From contig SKHH01000029.1 in assembly GCA_007117055.1 (NCBI GenBank), positions 1-14,371 of the forward strand: 14,371 bases of DNA, written 5' to 3'. Positions 7,967 to 14,371 of this stretch are shown here, piece after piece. Numbering within the stretch: the stretch's first letter is position 1; each line of letters begins with the position of its first letter. A program made the position numbers and the translations under genes. The DNA is from Lishizhenia sp. (GTDB lineage Bacteria > Bacteroidota > Bacteroidia > Flavobacteriales_D > Crocinitomicaceae). Below the pieces are notes generated by a model, which was given only the letters and a program-made list of their open reading frames with translations, had not been told where the DNA came from and searched no databases.

Positions 7967-10354
7967 ATGAAGTTTATTCATACTATATGTTTTATTGTGT
8001 TGCCTTATTTTTTAATGAGTCAGCTACAAACGACTGGTGGGTTAACTCCGAATCAGTTGGTTCAGAACGTATTAGTTGGTCAAGGTGTTACAGTAAGTAA
8101 TGTAACTTATTCAGGTGTTCAATCTGCGATAGGAAGATTCAATGCGCAAAACACTGCCTTACCTATTGAAGATGGGATTATTTTAACAACTGGCACAATC
8201 TCTTCTGGGCCAGATGGTCCTTATGGACCGAACAACCAACCGAATGCAGGCATGGATAATGGTGCTGGTGGATTTGGGCTGCTTTCTAATTTGATTAATG
8301 GAACTTCGACTTATAATGCCGCTATTCTGGAGTTTGATTTTATTCCTCAGTCTGATACAATTGAATTTGAATATATCTTTGGTTCAGAAGAATATCCTGA
8401 ATGGGTAGGAGATCAATTTAATGATGTTTTTGCGTTTTTTATTTCTGGCCCTGGTATCAATGGCACACAAAACATGGCGATTATTCCAGGCACTAATCTA
8501 CCTGTTGCAATAAATAATGTAAATAATGGAAGTTCAAATACGGGACCTTGTACCAATTGTGATTATTACATTAATAATGGAAATGGAAACCAACCTCCAT
8601 TTAATCAAGACCCCTTTTATATTCAATACGATGGATATACCACTCCTTTAAAAGCTGTTTCTCCTGTACAATGCGGTGAAACATATCACCTTATCATTGC
8701 AATTGCCGACGCCGGTGATGCTATTTTTGATTCTGGAATTTTTTTAGCCGCAAATAGTTTATCGAGTGTTCAAAACCTTGTTGTAGATTACACCTTGTCG
8801 GGTGATCCTGTCGGAGATGGTAAAACCATGCTTCAAGGATGTTCTTACGCGGAAGTAACGGTCACAAGGTCTGGAGATATAAGTCAACCATTAGCGGTTC
8901 CTGTAAACATTTCTGGTTCTGCTGTTGAGGGATTGGATTATTCTTCTGTGCCAACTGTCATTAATTTCAATGCCAATCAGGCCGTTAGAACCTTTACTAT
9001 CGATGCATTGGTTAATCCAAACTTAACAGATACAGTTAATGTAGAATTGGAGTTTACATTTATCGACCCTTGTGGAGAGGAGTCATCTACTTCTTTTGAA
9101 TTATTTATCCAACCCGTAGAAGAAGTAGAACTTGAGTTGATATATGATGAAGCATTGTGTTCTGGAGATCCGATTTCTATAGAAGCAATGATTTCTGGAG
9201 GAGCTGGAAATTATGATGTTTTGTGGAGTACTGGAGATACATCATTAACCATTTTTGTTACTCCAGATGAAACAACGACATATTACCTAACAGTATCCGA
9301 TACCTGTTTAAATGAAAGTGTTATTGATTCCGCCACTATTATTGTCCCTGTTTATGATGAATTGGTTATTAATGTAACAGAAGATATAGAAGAAATTTGT
9401 CCCTTTGTTTCGCACGATTTATTTGTAGAAGTTATTGGAGGCGCTGGAAATAATGTTTATGAATGGACTAACTCTGCAGGAGAGACGATTGGAGAATCAA
9501 ATACGGTTACAGTAAACCCAGAAAATACAAGTACTTATTTCGTTCAAGTTGAAGATCAATGTGGCGCTGAATTAAATGGACAAGTAACCATCACAATACT
9601 AAGTCCGCCGTTGGAGGTTTCTATTTCGCCTATTCAAGAAATTTGTCCAGACGATTCGGTTCTCATTTCCGCTAGTGCTTCTGGTGGATTTGGTGATTTT
9701 TATTATTTCTGGCCGCATAGTGGTGAAACAGATTCTATTATATGGGTTAAGCCAGAAGAAACTAGGGATTACCTTGTAATTGTAGAAGACGATTGTGGGA
9801 CTTTTTCAGTAGAGGCGACCACCACTGTCATTGTGCAAAAACCTGATGCCGATTTTGCTATTGTAACAAGCCCAATTTTTAACGATTTACCCATTACTTT
9901 TCAAAATTTGACCAATAATGGAGATTTCTATGAGTGGTTCTTTGGAGATGGTAATTTTTCAACGGATGTACACCCAAACAATACATTTGATGAACCTGGA
10001 GAATATGAAATCACACTAATAGCTACTGATTCAAAAGGTTGTACGGATACGATTGTTAAAATTATTACCATCAACGAGGAGTATTATATCTATGTACCTA
10101 ATGCGATTACGCCAAATGGAGACCGACACAATCACTACTTTACCGTAAGTACTGTAAATATTGTCGATTTTGAAATAGAAATATTCAACCGCTGGGGAGA
10201 ACTCTTGTTTTCATCAGATGATGCTAATTTTCAGTGGGACGCCACCCACAAAGGTCGTTTAGTGCCAGATGGAGTATACGTATGGAAAATTGTCTATACT
10301 ACACGAGCCGGAGATGAAGAACACTTAAATGGCTCCCTGACTGTATTACGCTAA
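7967..10354 (+). CDS. Choice-of-anchor L / Ig-like / PKD protein with type B T9SS C-terminal domain
   Basis: A 795-residue secreted protein predicted to leave through Sec and then the type IX system. The signal peptide is 1-18, giving a mature N-terminal Gln19. Domains in order: choice-of-anchor L (about 26-263; motifs GSEEYPEWVGDQFNDVFAFF at 139-158 and CGETYH...IADAGD at 236-251); a Calx-beta-like beta sandwich (268-383); three Ig-like repeats of about 80 residues (385-460, 464-546, 548-624), each with a Cys near its start, a TxxYxxxVxDxC element and a conserved SGGxG or GGAG turn; a PKD domain (627-703; WFFGDGNFST at 657-666); and a gliding-motility-type C-terminal domain (707-795; VPNAITPNGD, FNRWGELLF, DGVYVWKI). 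Type B domains direct T9SS export and attachment or release. The architecture suggests an adhesin or structural surface protein; no catalytic domain is seen. The ATG was preferred over an in-frame TTG at 7946 because it gives a clean signal peptide. Confidence 0.93.
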   Translation: MKFIHTICFIVLPYFLMSQLQTTGGLTPNQLVQNVLVGQGVTVSNVTYSGVQSAIGRFNAQNTALPIEDGIILTTGTISSGPDGPYGPNNQPNAGMDNGAGGFGLLSNLINGTSTYNAAILEFDFIPQSDTIEFEYIFGSEEYPEWVGDQFNDVFAFFISGPGINGTQNMAIIPGTNLPVAINNVNNGSSNTGPCTNCDYYINNGNGNQPPFNQDPFYIQYDGYTTPLKAVSPVQCGETYHLIIAIADAGDAIFDSGIFLAANSLSSVQNLVVDYTLSGDPVGDGKTMLQGCSYAEVTVTRSGDISQPLAVPVNISGSAVEGLDYSSVPTVINFNANQAVRTFTIDALVNPNLTDTVNVELEFTFIDPCGEESSTSFELFIQPVEEVELELIYDEALCSGDPISIEAMISGGAGNYDVLWSTGDTSLTIFVTPDETTTYYLTVSDTCLNESVIDSATIIVPVYDELVINVTEDIEEICPFVSHDLFVEVIGGAGNNVYEWTNSAGETIGESNTVTVNPENTSTYFVQVEDQCGAELNGQVTITILSPPLEVSISPIQEICPDDSVLISASASGGFGDFYYFWPHSGETDSIIWVKPEETRDYLVIVEDDCGTFSVEATTTVIVQKPDADFAIVTSPIFNDLPITFQNLTNNGDFYEWFFGDGNFSTDVHPNNTFDEPGEYEITLIATDSKGCTDTIVKIITINEEYYIYVPNAITPNGDRHNHYFTVSTVNIVDFEIEIFNRWGELLFSSDDANFQWDATHKGRLVPDGVYVWKIVYTTRAGDEEHLNGSLTVLR

Positions 10355-10571
10355 TAACTAGTGGAATCGGAATTAACTTGTGAATTCTTCAATGTGTGTA
10401 GAACTTGATAATTCATGACGACAACATTATCTTTTTTCCATTTTTACTCACAAAGGCTCGTCGAAATTAAGAGAAATACAGTTCTGGTTTTAGGAAAACT
10501 AGTTAATTGCATTTGCTTTAGATTGCCTTGTAGATTGACTAATATCGCTTTTCAACTATTCTAAAATTTAT

Positions 10572-10579
10572 TACTTTTG
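10572..10579 (+). promoter_or_regulatory. Candidate promoter of the small exported protein gene
   Basis: TACTTTTG is an exact TAnnTTTG match, 39 bases before the ATG. A weak -33 candidate (TTTC, 10550-10553) sits 18 bases upstream. The rest of the 264-base gap 10355-10618 shows no gene, and no convincing terminator for the cargo gene; short GAATT/AATTC stems at 10370-10415 are too weak. Confidence 0.5.
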
Positions 10580-10587
10580 TATGTATC

Positions 10588-10602
10588 TGATTTTTAAAAT
10601 CA
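10588..10602. repeat. 15-base palindrome near the predicted transcription start
   Basis: TGATTTT-T-AAAATCA is a perfect inverted repeat with a single central base, starting eight bases after the -7 box at 10572-10579. The one-base centre makes it a better candidate protein-binding site than an RNA hairpin. It is AT-rich, so chance is possible. Confidence 0.35.
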
Positions 10603-10618
10603 TCAAAATTTAACAACT

Positions 10619-10975
10619 ATGAAGAATGCATTATTCATTCTATTTGCACTGTTTTTTAGCTCTTTAGGACTTTCACAAAATTCTGACTGTAACCTTGTTG
10701 TTCCTACTATATTTGAGAAAGAGAAAGATGAATTTAGTAATACCCAAACTGTATGGAGATTAAATTTCACTTGTACACCTGAAAAAATCCACGTGCAGCT
10801 GATTAATCGGTTCGGAAAAACAGTTGTTGAAAAAGAAGCATTTGCTATAGAGGAAGAACTTGTAATTGACGGAACCGGAATTAAACCTCAAACGTTGTTT
10901 TATTCAATCGAAATAATTCACAATGGGGAGAAGGAAAATCACAAAGGAACGGTAAAAATTGCCAACGTCAATTAA
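10619..10975 (+). CDS. Small exported protein resembling a solo T9SS type B C-terminal domain
   Basis: A 118-residue protein with a clear signal peptide (1-19) and predicted mature N-terminal Gln20. I do not recognise a named family. By eye the mature part follows the layout of the C-terminal domain of the preceding cargo: VVPT (27-30) for its VPNA; QLINRFGKTVV (60-70) for EIFNRWGELLF; LFYSIEII (93-100) for VYVWKIVY; then a turn with NGE and a final HKGTVKIAN (108-116) for HLNGSLTVLR. The TPNGD segment is replaced by a charged EKEKDE stretch. Two cysteines (24, 52) could form a disulfide. It is encoded 264 bases after the cargo gene, with its own promoter candidate. It may be a periplasmic or surface accessory protein, or a stripped-down cargo tail. 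The similarity is a visual alignment, not a search result. Confidence 0.82.
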   Translation: MKNALFILFALFFSSLGLSQNSDCNLVVPTIFEKEKDEFSNTQTVWRLNFTCTPEKIHVQLINRFGKTVVEKEAFAIEEELVIDGTGIKPQTLFYSIEIIHNGEKENHKGTVKIANVN

Positions 10976-11011
10976 GTAAGAAAAAAACTATTCAAAGTTT
11001 TAGGCTACAAA

Positions 11012-11019
11012 TACCTTTG
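11012..11019 (+). promoter_or_regulatory. Candidate -7 box for lnt
   Basis: TACCTTTG matches TAnnTTTG exactly and predicts a leader of about 68 bases. A second, weaker candidate (TATCTTTA, 7/8 match) lies at 11067-11074, 18 bases before the ATG. Neither has a clear -33 element, and read-through from the small gene 117 bases upstream is also possible. Confidence 0.35.
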
Positions 11020-11092
11020 CTCTTTGCTAATAACTTTTTGATGAAGTCTTAATTCAAAAAGGTTCGTATCTTTACCATCCAGAAAGAAAAAT

Positions 11093-12706
11093 ATGGAAAT
11101 TTCAAGAAAGAAAAGGTATTTATTTAGTGTTTTAAGTGGTGCTCTGTTGACACTGGCGTTTCCACATACTGGAAGTCTCTTCTTTTTATCTTTTATTGCT
11201 TGGGTGCCATTGTTACTGGTAGAGCATAACATTTATCGCAATAAATACCGATCCGGAAAAGTATTATTGCATGCTTACATTACTTTTTTTCTATACAATG
11301 CAGGCGCTACTTATTGGATAATTTACGCCAAAGGAGGAGAAGTAGGCGCAATTCTAGCTTACTTTTTAAATGGCTTCTTGATGGCCCTTGTTTTTTGGTT
11401 ATTTCACTTAACGAAAAAGTACGTAGGACAAAAAGAAGGCTATATCAGTTTGTTGTTTTACTGGATAGGTTTCGAATATTTTCATTTTCACTGGGAGCTC
11501 AGTTGGCCATGGATTACGATAGGTAATGTATTTGCGAATGTACCTGAAATTATTCAGTGGTATTCATACACTGGTGCGTTAGGTGGCTCTCTCTGGATAT
11601 TGTTGGTCAACTTATTGTTTTTTAAAATCGCCAATAACCTTGTGTTTAGTAAGGAAACACTAAAAGTCCAAACTCCATTTTTTTACTTGATTGGATTGGT
11701 CTTATTTGTGCCCATTATTGGTTCTATTTTAACTTATTACACGTACAAAGAGGATCAAAACAATATTGAAATCGTGGTCACTCAGCCTAATGTGGATCCT
11801 TATTACGAGAAGTTTTCAGGTGACTTAACCGCCCAATTAAATCGCTTCTTAAATCAAGCAGATAGTTTAGTAACCCCCAACACGCAATTCGTTTTGGCTC
11901 CTGAAACGGCTATTTCTCGACAAAAAAACGAAGAGAGTTTTACAGCGACTGAAACGTATCAATTACTCAAAGAGCGTTTAAGAAACTGGAATGGCCCTGC
12001 ATTATTTTTGGGGGCTTCTACCTATCGCTTGTTCGATACTCCCCAATCGAGAGCCTCCCGCAAATTAGCTCATGATGAAGGTTATTATGAGTCGTATAAT
12101 TCTTCGGTTTTAATTGAGACTGTTAACCCTCCCCAATTTGTTCACAAATCGAAATTAGTATTAGGGGTAGAAAAGATTCCTTTTTCCAATATTTTTCCGT
12201 GGTTAGAACGTTTGTCTATTGAAAATGGGGGGACATCTGGTACACTTGGAATTGAGGACGCTCCAAAAACACTTAAAGCGAATGGGATTACATTTGCACC
12301 GATAGTGTGTTATGAGTCTGTTTATGGCGGTTTTATTGCAGAACAATGTCGCAAAGGAGCACAAGCTATTTTTGTGATTACAAATGATGGATGGTGGGAA
12401 AATACAGCTGGTCATAAACAGCATAATACCCTTGCTCGACTTCGTGCTATAGAAAATAGAAGATATGTTGCTCGATCTGCAAATACAGGTATAAGCAGTG
12501 TTATTAATCAACGTGGAGATGTTATAAAAACAACTCCCTATTGGGAAGAAGCAGCATTTAGAACAGATATTCAACTGAATGAATCGAAGACATTTTATAC
12601 CACTTATGGGGATGTAATTGGAAGATCTTTCGCTTTTGTTTTCTTCTTATTGCTAGCGTATACTGTTGTTAAGTATCTGCGTACGTTTGGAAAATCGCTA
12701 AAGTAG
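11093..12706 (+). CDS. lnt: Apolipoprotein N-acyltransferase
   Basis: A 537-residue integral inner-membrane enzyme that adds the third acyl chain to the N-terminal cysteine of lipoproteins, the last step after Lgt and LspA. Membrane segments lie near 9-43 (two), 58-78, 84-106, 118-134, 156-179, 196-218, and one at the C-terminus (512-529). Between them is the periplasmic carbon-nitrogen-hydrolase domain (about 225-500). The catalytic triad is visible: Glu271 in APETA, Lys352 in HKSKLV, Cys406 in VCYES. Glu360 and Glu408 correspond to E. coli Glu343 and Glu389 by spacing. NDGWWENTAGHKQH (431-444) and RRYVARSANTG (456-466) are typical of the family. The length is normal and nothing is missing. 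A purine-rich GAAAGAAAAAT precedes the ATG. It is convergent with the DUF3050 gene. Confidence 0.96.
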   Translation: MEISRKKRYLFSVLSGALLTLAFPHTGSLFFLSFIAWVPLLLVEHNIYRNKYRSGKVLLHAYITFFLYNAGATYWIIYAKGGEVGAILAYFLNGFLMALVFWLFHLTKKYVGQKEGYISLLFYWIGFEYFHFHWELSWPWITIGNVFANVPEIIQWYSYTGALGGSLWILLVNLLFFKIANNLVFSKETLKVQTPFFYLIGLVLFVPIIGSILTYYTYKEDQNNIEIVVTQPNVDPYYEKFSGDLTAQLNRFLNQADSLVTPNTQFVLAPETAISRQKNEESFTATETYQLLKERLRNWNGPALFLGASTYRLFDTPQSRASRKLAHDEGYYESYNSSVLIETVNPPQFVHKSKLVLGVEKIPFSNIFPWLERLSIENGGTSGTLGIEDAPKTLKANGITFAPIVCYESVYGGFIAEQCRKGAQAIFVITNDGWWENTAGHKQHNTLARLRAIENRRYVARSANTGISSVINQRGDVIKTTPYWEEAAFRTDIQLNESKTFYTTYGDVIGRSFAFVFFLLLAYTVVKYLRTFGKSLK

Positions 12707-12710
12707 TGTT

Positions 12711-12727
12711 TTTTCTATGATAGAAAA
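12711..12727. terminator. Possible two-way terminator hairpin
   Basis: TTTTCTA (12711-12717) pairs perfectly with TAGAAAA (12721-12727) around a TGA loop, in the 38-base gap between the convergent lnt and DUF3050 genes. The stem has one GC pair and no U tract follows, so it is weak by classical rules; position is the main support. Confidence 0.4.
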
Positions 12728-12744
12728 CTCAAGAAAAACTAAGG

Positions 12745-13524
12745 TTATACAATGGCTCTTTCGATGAGGTCTTGTACACCATTCCACAATTCAATTCTTC
12801 TTTCCAATGATTCACGCACAGCTATTGTTGCCTCTTCCCAGTTTTTCTCATCTTTTCCACAAAGATCAGTTGTCATCTGCAGCGCTAAATGACTGTGGGA
12901 GCCTCCGTCTACTTCGATATGTCTTTCCAGATAGTATTTAAAGTCCGCCATTTGTTCTGGATGAACAGCATGCATATCTTCAATTATGGCTAAAAACATT
13001 GCAGGAATCAGGTCTTCTCTTCCAAATGTAAAAACCGCCGCTTGCACATGTGGCTTGCCTTGATCTATTACTGAAAAAGTCTGTTTTACCATTGCACGCG
13101 AAGCCGGATGAGTGTTTACTTTTCCGAAGCTTTCATCCAGTGAACAACCCGATTGTAAATGTGAGATAAAATCGGTGATTTCTTGTGTGTTAGCACCTAC
13201 ATGTTCCATGGCTTCAAGGTACATTTCAAAATGGCTTTTGCGCTCGCCGTGTCTATTCACATCTGATTCCTCGTCAACTACAATTTCGTTAATTAAATGA
13301 CGCACCGAAGCATTACCAACAGGAAACCAAGGAATAGTGGTACATGTAAGCTCTCGCTGGAGTGATTTTAGTAAAGACATAAAGTCCCAAACCGCATACA
13401 CATGAAGCTCCATGAATTTTTTTAAATCATCTATGGTTTTCACTTTTTCGTAAGCAGAATGTTCAATTATTTGCTTTCTTAAATCAGCTGAATTGGCTTG
13501 TAATTTTTCAATATTTTTATTCAT
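12745..13524 (-). CDS. DUF3050 family protein
   Basis: A 259-residue soluble, mostly helical protein with no signal peptide. The sequence fits the DUF3050 family: LHVYAVWDFMSLLKSLQREL (40-59), PWFPVGNASVRHLINEIV (65-82), FGREDLIPAMF (167-177) and YYLERHIEVDGGSHSHLAL (197-215). The family has no established reaction that I know of. The helical pattern and conserved acidic and His residues (His41, Glu80, Glu85, His98, Glu104, Glu200, His202, Glu204, His210) resemble heme-oxygenase-like folds such as TenA/PqqC or the diiron oxidases, so a metal-dependent enzyme is possible but inferred. Length is full. It is convergent with lnt and 93 bases downstream of yidD on the same strand; the repeat-rich gap suggests its own regulated promoter. 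Confidence 0.9.
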   Translation of the reverse strand: MNKNIEKLQANSADLRKQIIEHSAYEKVKTIDDLKKFMELHVYAVWDFMSLLKSLQRELTCTTIPWFPVGNASVRHLINEIVVDEESDVNRHGERKSHFEMYLEAMEHVGANTQEITDFISHLQSGCSLDESFGKVNTHPASRAMVKQTFSVIDQGKPHVQAAVFTFGREDLIPAMFLAIIEDMHAVHPEQMADFKYYLERHIEVDGGSHSHLALQMTTDLCGKDEKNWEEATIAVRESLERRIELWNGVQDLIERAIV

Positions 13525-13571
13525 GTTGCAACATTAAGTTTCATTTTTCATTTGTGCATGGAGTAGGATAA

Positions 13572-13617
13572 GTTGAACGTTTAATTACAAAGATTTGTTC
13601 AATAGAATAGGTTCAAT
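13572..13617. repeat. Three TTGAAC/GTTCAA copies upstream of the DUF3050 gene
   Basis: Within 46 bases there are two direct copies of GTTCAAT (13597-13603, 13611-13617), spaced 14 bases start to start, and one inverted copy TTGAAC (13572-13577). All lie in the 93-base gap between yidD and the DUF3050 gene and overlap the predicted promoter, so they could be operator half-sites. Confidence 0.4.
13588..13616 (-). promoter_or_regulatory. Candidate promoter of the DUF3050 gene
   Basis: On the minus strand a TTG (13616-13614) is followed after 18 bases by AATCTTTG (13595-13588), a 7/8 match to TAnnTTTG. This is the only place in the window where I see both elements at near-standard spacing, although the -7 box is imperfect. 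The predicted leader is about 60 bases. Confidence 0.35.
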
Positions 13618-13863
13618 TCATTTTTTTTTCTTTTTGGGTACAGGGTCGTAACCAAAACTACCCCAGGGATGACAACTGGAAATACGTTTGATAGCCAACC
13701 ATGAACCTTTTAATATACCCCATTCTTGAATTGCTTCTATCGTGTAATTGGAGCAGGTTGGTTCGTGGCGACAATTTTGTCCCAACAGTGGTGAAATCAC
13801 CCATTGATAGATGCGAACAGGTAAAAGAAAAATCCAAATTATACCTTTTCTAAGCGTTTTCAT
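13618..13863 (-). CDS. yidD: Membrane protein insertion efficiency factor YidD
   Basis: An 81-residue small inner-membrane-associated protein that supports YidC-dependent insertion of membrane proteins. Hallmarks in this numbering: an amphipathic N-terminal segment (about 7-28), CRHEPTCSNYTIEAI (31-45) with Cys31 and Cys37, KGSWLAIKRISSCHPW (52-67) with Cys64, and GYDPVP (71-76). The length is normal. The C-terminus is a run of five lysines encoded by an A-rich tract. I chose the ATG at 13863; an in-frame TTG at 13872 would add three residues. Either start lies inside the end of the upstream gene (14-base overlap for the ATG), which suggests translational coupling. Unlike the classical arrangement, rpmH, rnpA and yidC are not adjacent in the visible sequence. 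Confidence 0.95.
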   Translation of the reverse strand: MKTLRKGIIWIFLLPVRIYQWVISPLLGQNCRHEPTCSNYTIEAIQEWGILKGSWLAIKRISSCHPWGSFGYDPVPKKKKK

Positions 13864-14338
13864 CTTCTTCAAGTAACTCTATATTCAAACCATCACCTTG
13901 TGGATGTATACTGATACGTAAAACAGTTTGTTCTGTTTGTAGGTTAATGAAGTCTCCGTAGAATTTTTTATTTTCTGCATCCAAATCTGCTTCCATTCGA
14001 AGAATAACTTTACCTGTAACTTCATTCCACGGACTTTCATCTGAAGCGTCGAACTCATTAATGGTTAGCCGTCCATTAAACGTTTGATCCAATTTTAGTT
14101 GCTCTTCTGCAATTGCGATTTCATTAAAACACAACTTTGGATTTTCTTCCGTGTCTCCTGAGGAAATCAGTAATTCGCCTTTGTCTTCAAACTTCAATTC
14201 TAATGCGTATAAAAACTCAAAACCATTATCCTGATTCGCATTATTATGCCACAAATAGTAGGTGACTGAAGATATTTTTCTTCCAATAAATCGTTCGATT
14301 TCATCTACATCTTTTGTGGTAAAATAGGATCTTTCCAT
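13850..14338 (-). CDS. Uncharacterised acidic protein coupled to yidD
   Basis: A 162-residue protein I do not recognise. It has no signal peptide or membrane segment, is strongly acidic (ending ELLEEDENA), and is rich in alternating hydrophobic and polar residues that suggest a mostly beta fold (for example 24-30, 42-50, 88-94, 109-116, 138-145, 151-156). The N-terminus has a short helix-like stretch (KDVDEIERFIG, 9-19). There is a single Cys (70) and no obvious catalytic motif. Its stop codon lies inside the start of yidD, so the two are very likely co-transcribed and translated together. A cytoplasmic role is likely; a link to YidD function is only suggested by position. The start is supported by a -7 box 16 bases upstream. 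Confidence 0.82.
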   Translation of the reverse strand: MERSYFTTKDVDEIERFIGRKISSVTYYLWHNNANQDNGFEFLYALELKFEDKGELLISSGDTEENPKLCFNEIAIAEEQLKLDQTFNGRLTINEFDASDESPWNEVTGKVILRMEADLDAENKKFYGDFINLQTEQTVLRISIHPQGDGLNIELLEEDENA

Positions 14339-14354
14339 TCTTTTTGAGTTTTTA

Positions 14355-14362
14355 CAAAGGTA
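14355..14362 (-). promoter_or_regulatory. Candidate -7 box for the unknown gene-yidD unit
   Basis: The minus strand reads TACCTTTG, an exact TAnnTTTG match, 16 bases before the ATG at 14338. The -33 region would lie beyond the window edge, so it cannot be checked. Confidence 0.5.
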
Positions 14363-14371
14363 TGATTAAAC

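Noticed and set aside
9122..9838. Three Ig-like repeats in the cargo gene, considered as a recent DNA duplication
   Set aside because: The repeats share only short motifs at protein level and the DNA is not visibly similar, so the duplication is old and ordinary for such proteins.
10370..10415. GAATT/AATTC and TGAATT/AATTCA stems after the T9SS cargo gene, considered as a terminator
   Set aside because: Stems are 5-6 bases with long or mismatched loops and no following T run.
12203..12574. Open frame of 123 codons on the minus strand inside lnt
   Set aside because: It lies wholly opposite the conserved Lnt catalytic domain, its product is Cys/Ser/Ile-rich antisense-like sequence, and it has no promoter or start signal.
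13523..13534. Perfect 12-base palindrome ATGTTGCAACAT touching the DUF3050 start codon
   Set aside because: A few perfect 12-base palindromes are expected by chance in 14 kb, and this one has no promoter-like context of its own.

Overview
The window looks like a chromosomal segment of a Bacteroidota bacterium, most likely Flavobacteriales and perhaps near Crocinitomicaceae/Fluviicola (family level is a guess). The grounds are: AT-rich DNA; a type IX secretion (T9SS) cargo with a gliding-motility-type C-terminal domain; exported proteins whose predicted mature N-terminus is Gln; a HU-CCDC81/SPOR membrane protein; an NtrY-like kinase; and TAnnTTTG (Bacteroidota -7 box) sequences upstream of most genes, with no clear Shine-Dalgarno sites. 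I see no phage, IS element, CRISPR array, tRNA or rRNA. No gene-free stretch exceeds 300 bases; the longest, 10355-10618 (264 bases), holds only a promoter and a small palindrome at its right end.

Layout. 1-2230, minus strand: the first codons of a cut-off gene, a HU-CCDC81-TM-SPOR protein, and a family 9 glycosyltransferase. 2399-6028, plus strand: a very large sensor histidine kinase with about 12 membrane segments and no adjacent response regulator. A strong two-way hairpin terminator (6042-6081) separates it from a convergent inorganic pyrophosphatase. Next on the minus strand is a membrane-anchored M23 peptidase, divergent from a 795-residue secreted multidomain protein (choice-of-anchor L, Ig-like repeats, PKD, type B C-terminal domain). 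A 118-residue exported protein follows; it resembles a stand-alone copy of that C-terminal domain. Then comes apolipoprotein N-acyltransferase (lnt), convergent with a DUF3050 gene. At the right end yidD overlaps an uncharacterised acidic protein gene.

How the genes fit together. Most encode envelope biology: surface glycan assembly (GT9), peptidoglycan binding and cutting (SPOR, M23), lipoprotein maturation (Lnt), inner-membrane protein insertion (YidD), surface display through T9SS, and envelope sensing (kinase). They are not one operon; strand switches and separate -7 boxes suggest mostly single-gene transcription units. The only obvious translational coupling is the unknown gene with yidD.

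I did not find a convincing new multi-gene system. The observations most worth a second look are the solo CTD-like protein beside a type B CTD cargo, the kinase with three predicted extracytoplasmic regions, the DNA-binding-like/SPOR membrane protein, promoter boxes sitting almost on start codons, and a TTGAAC repeat cluster at the DUF3050 promoter.
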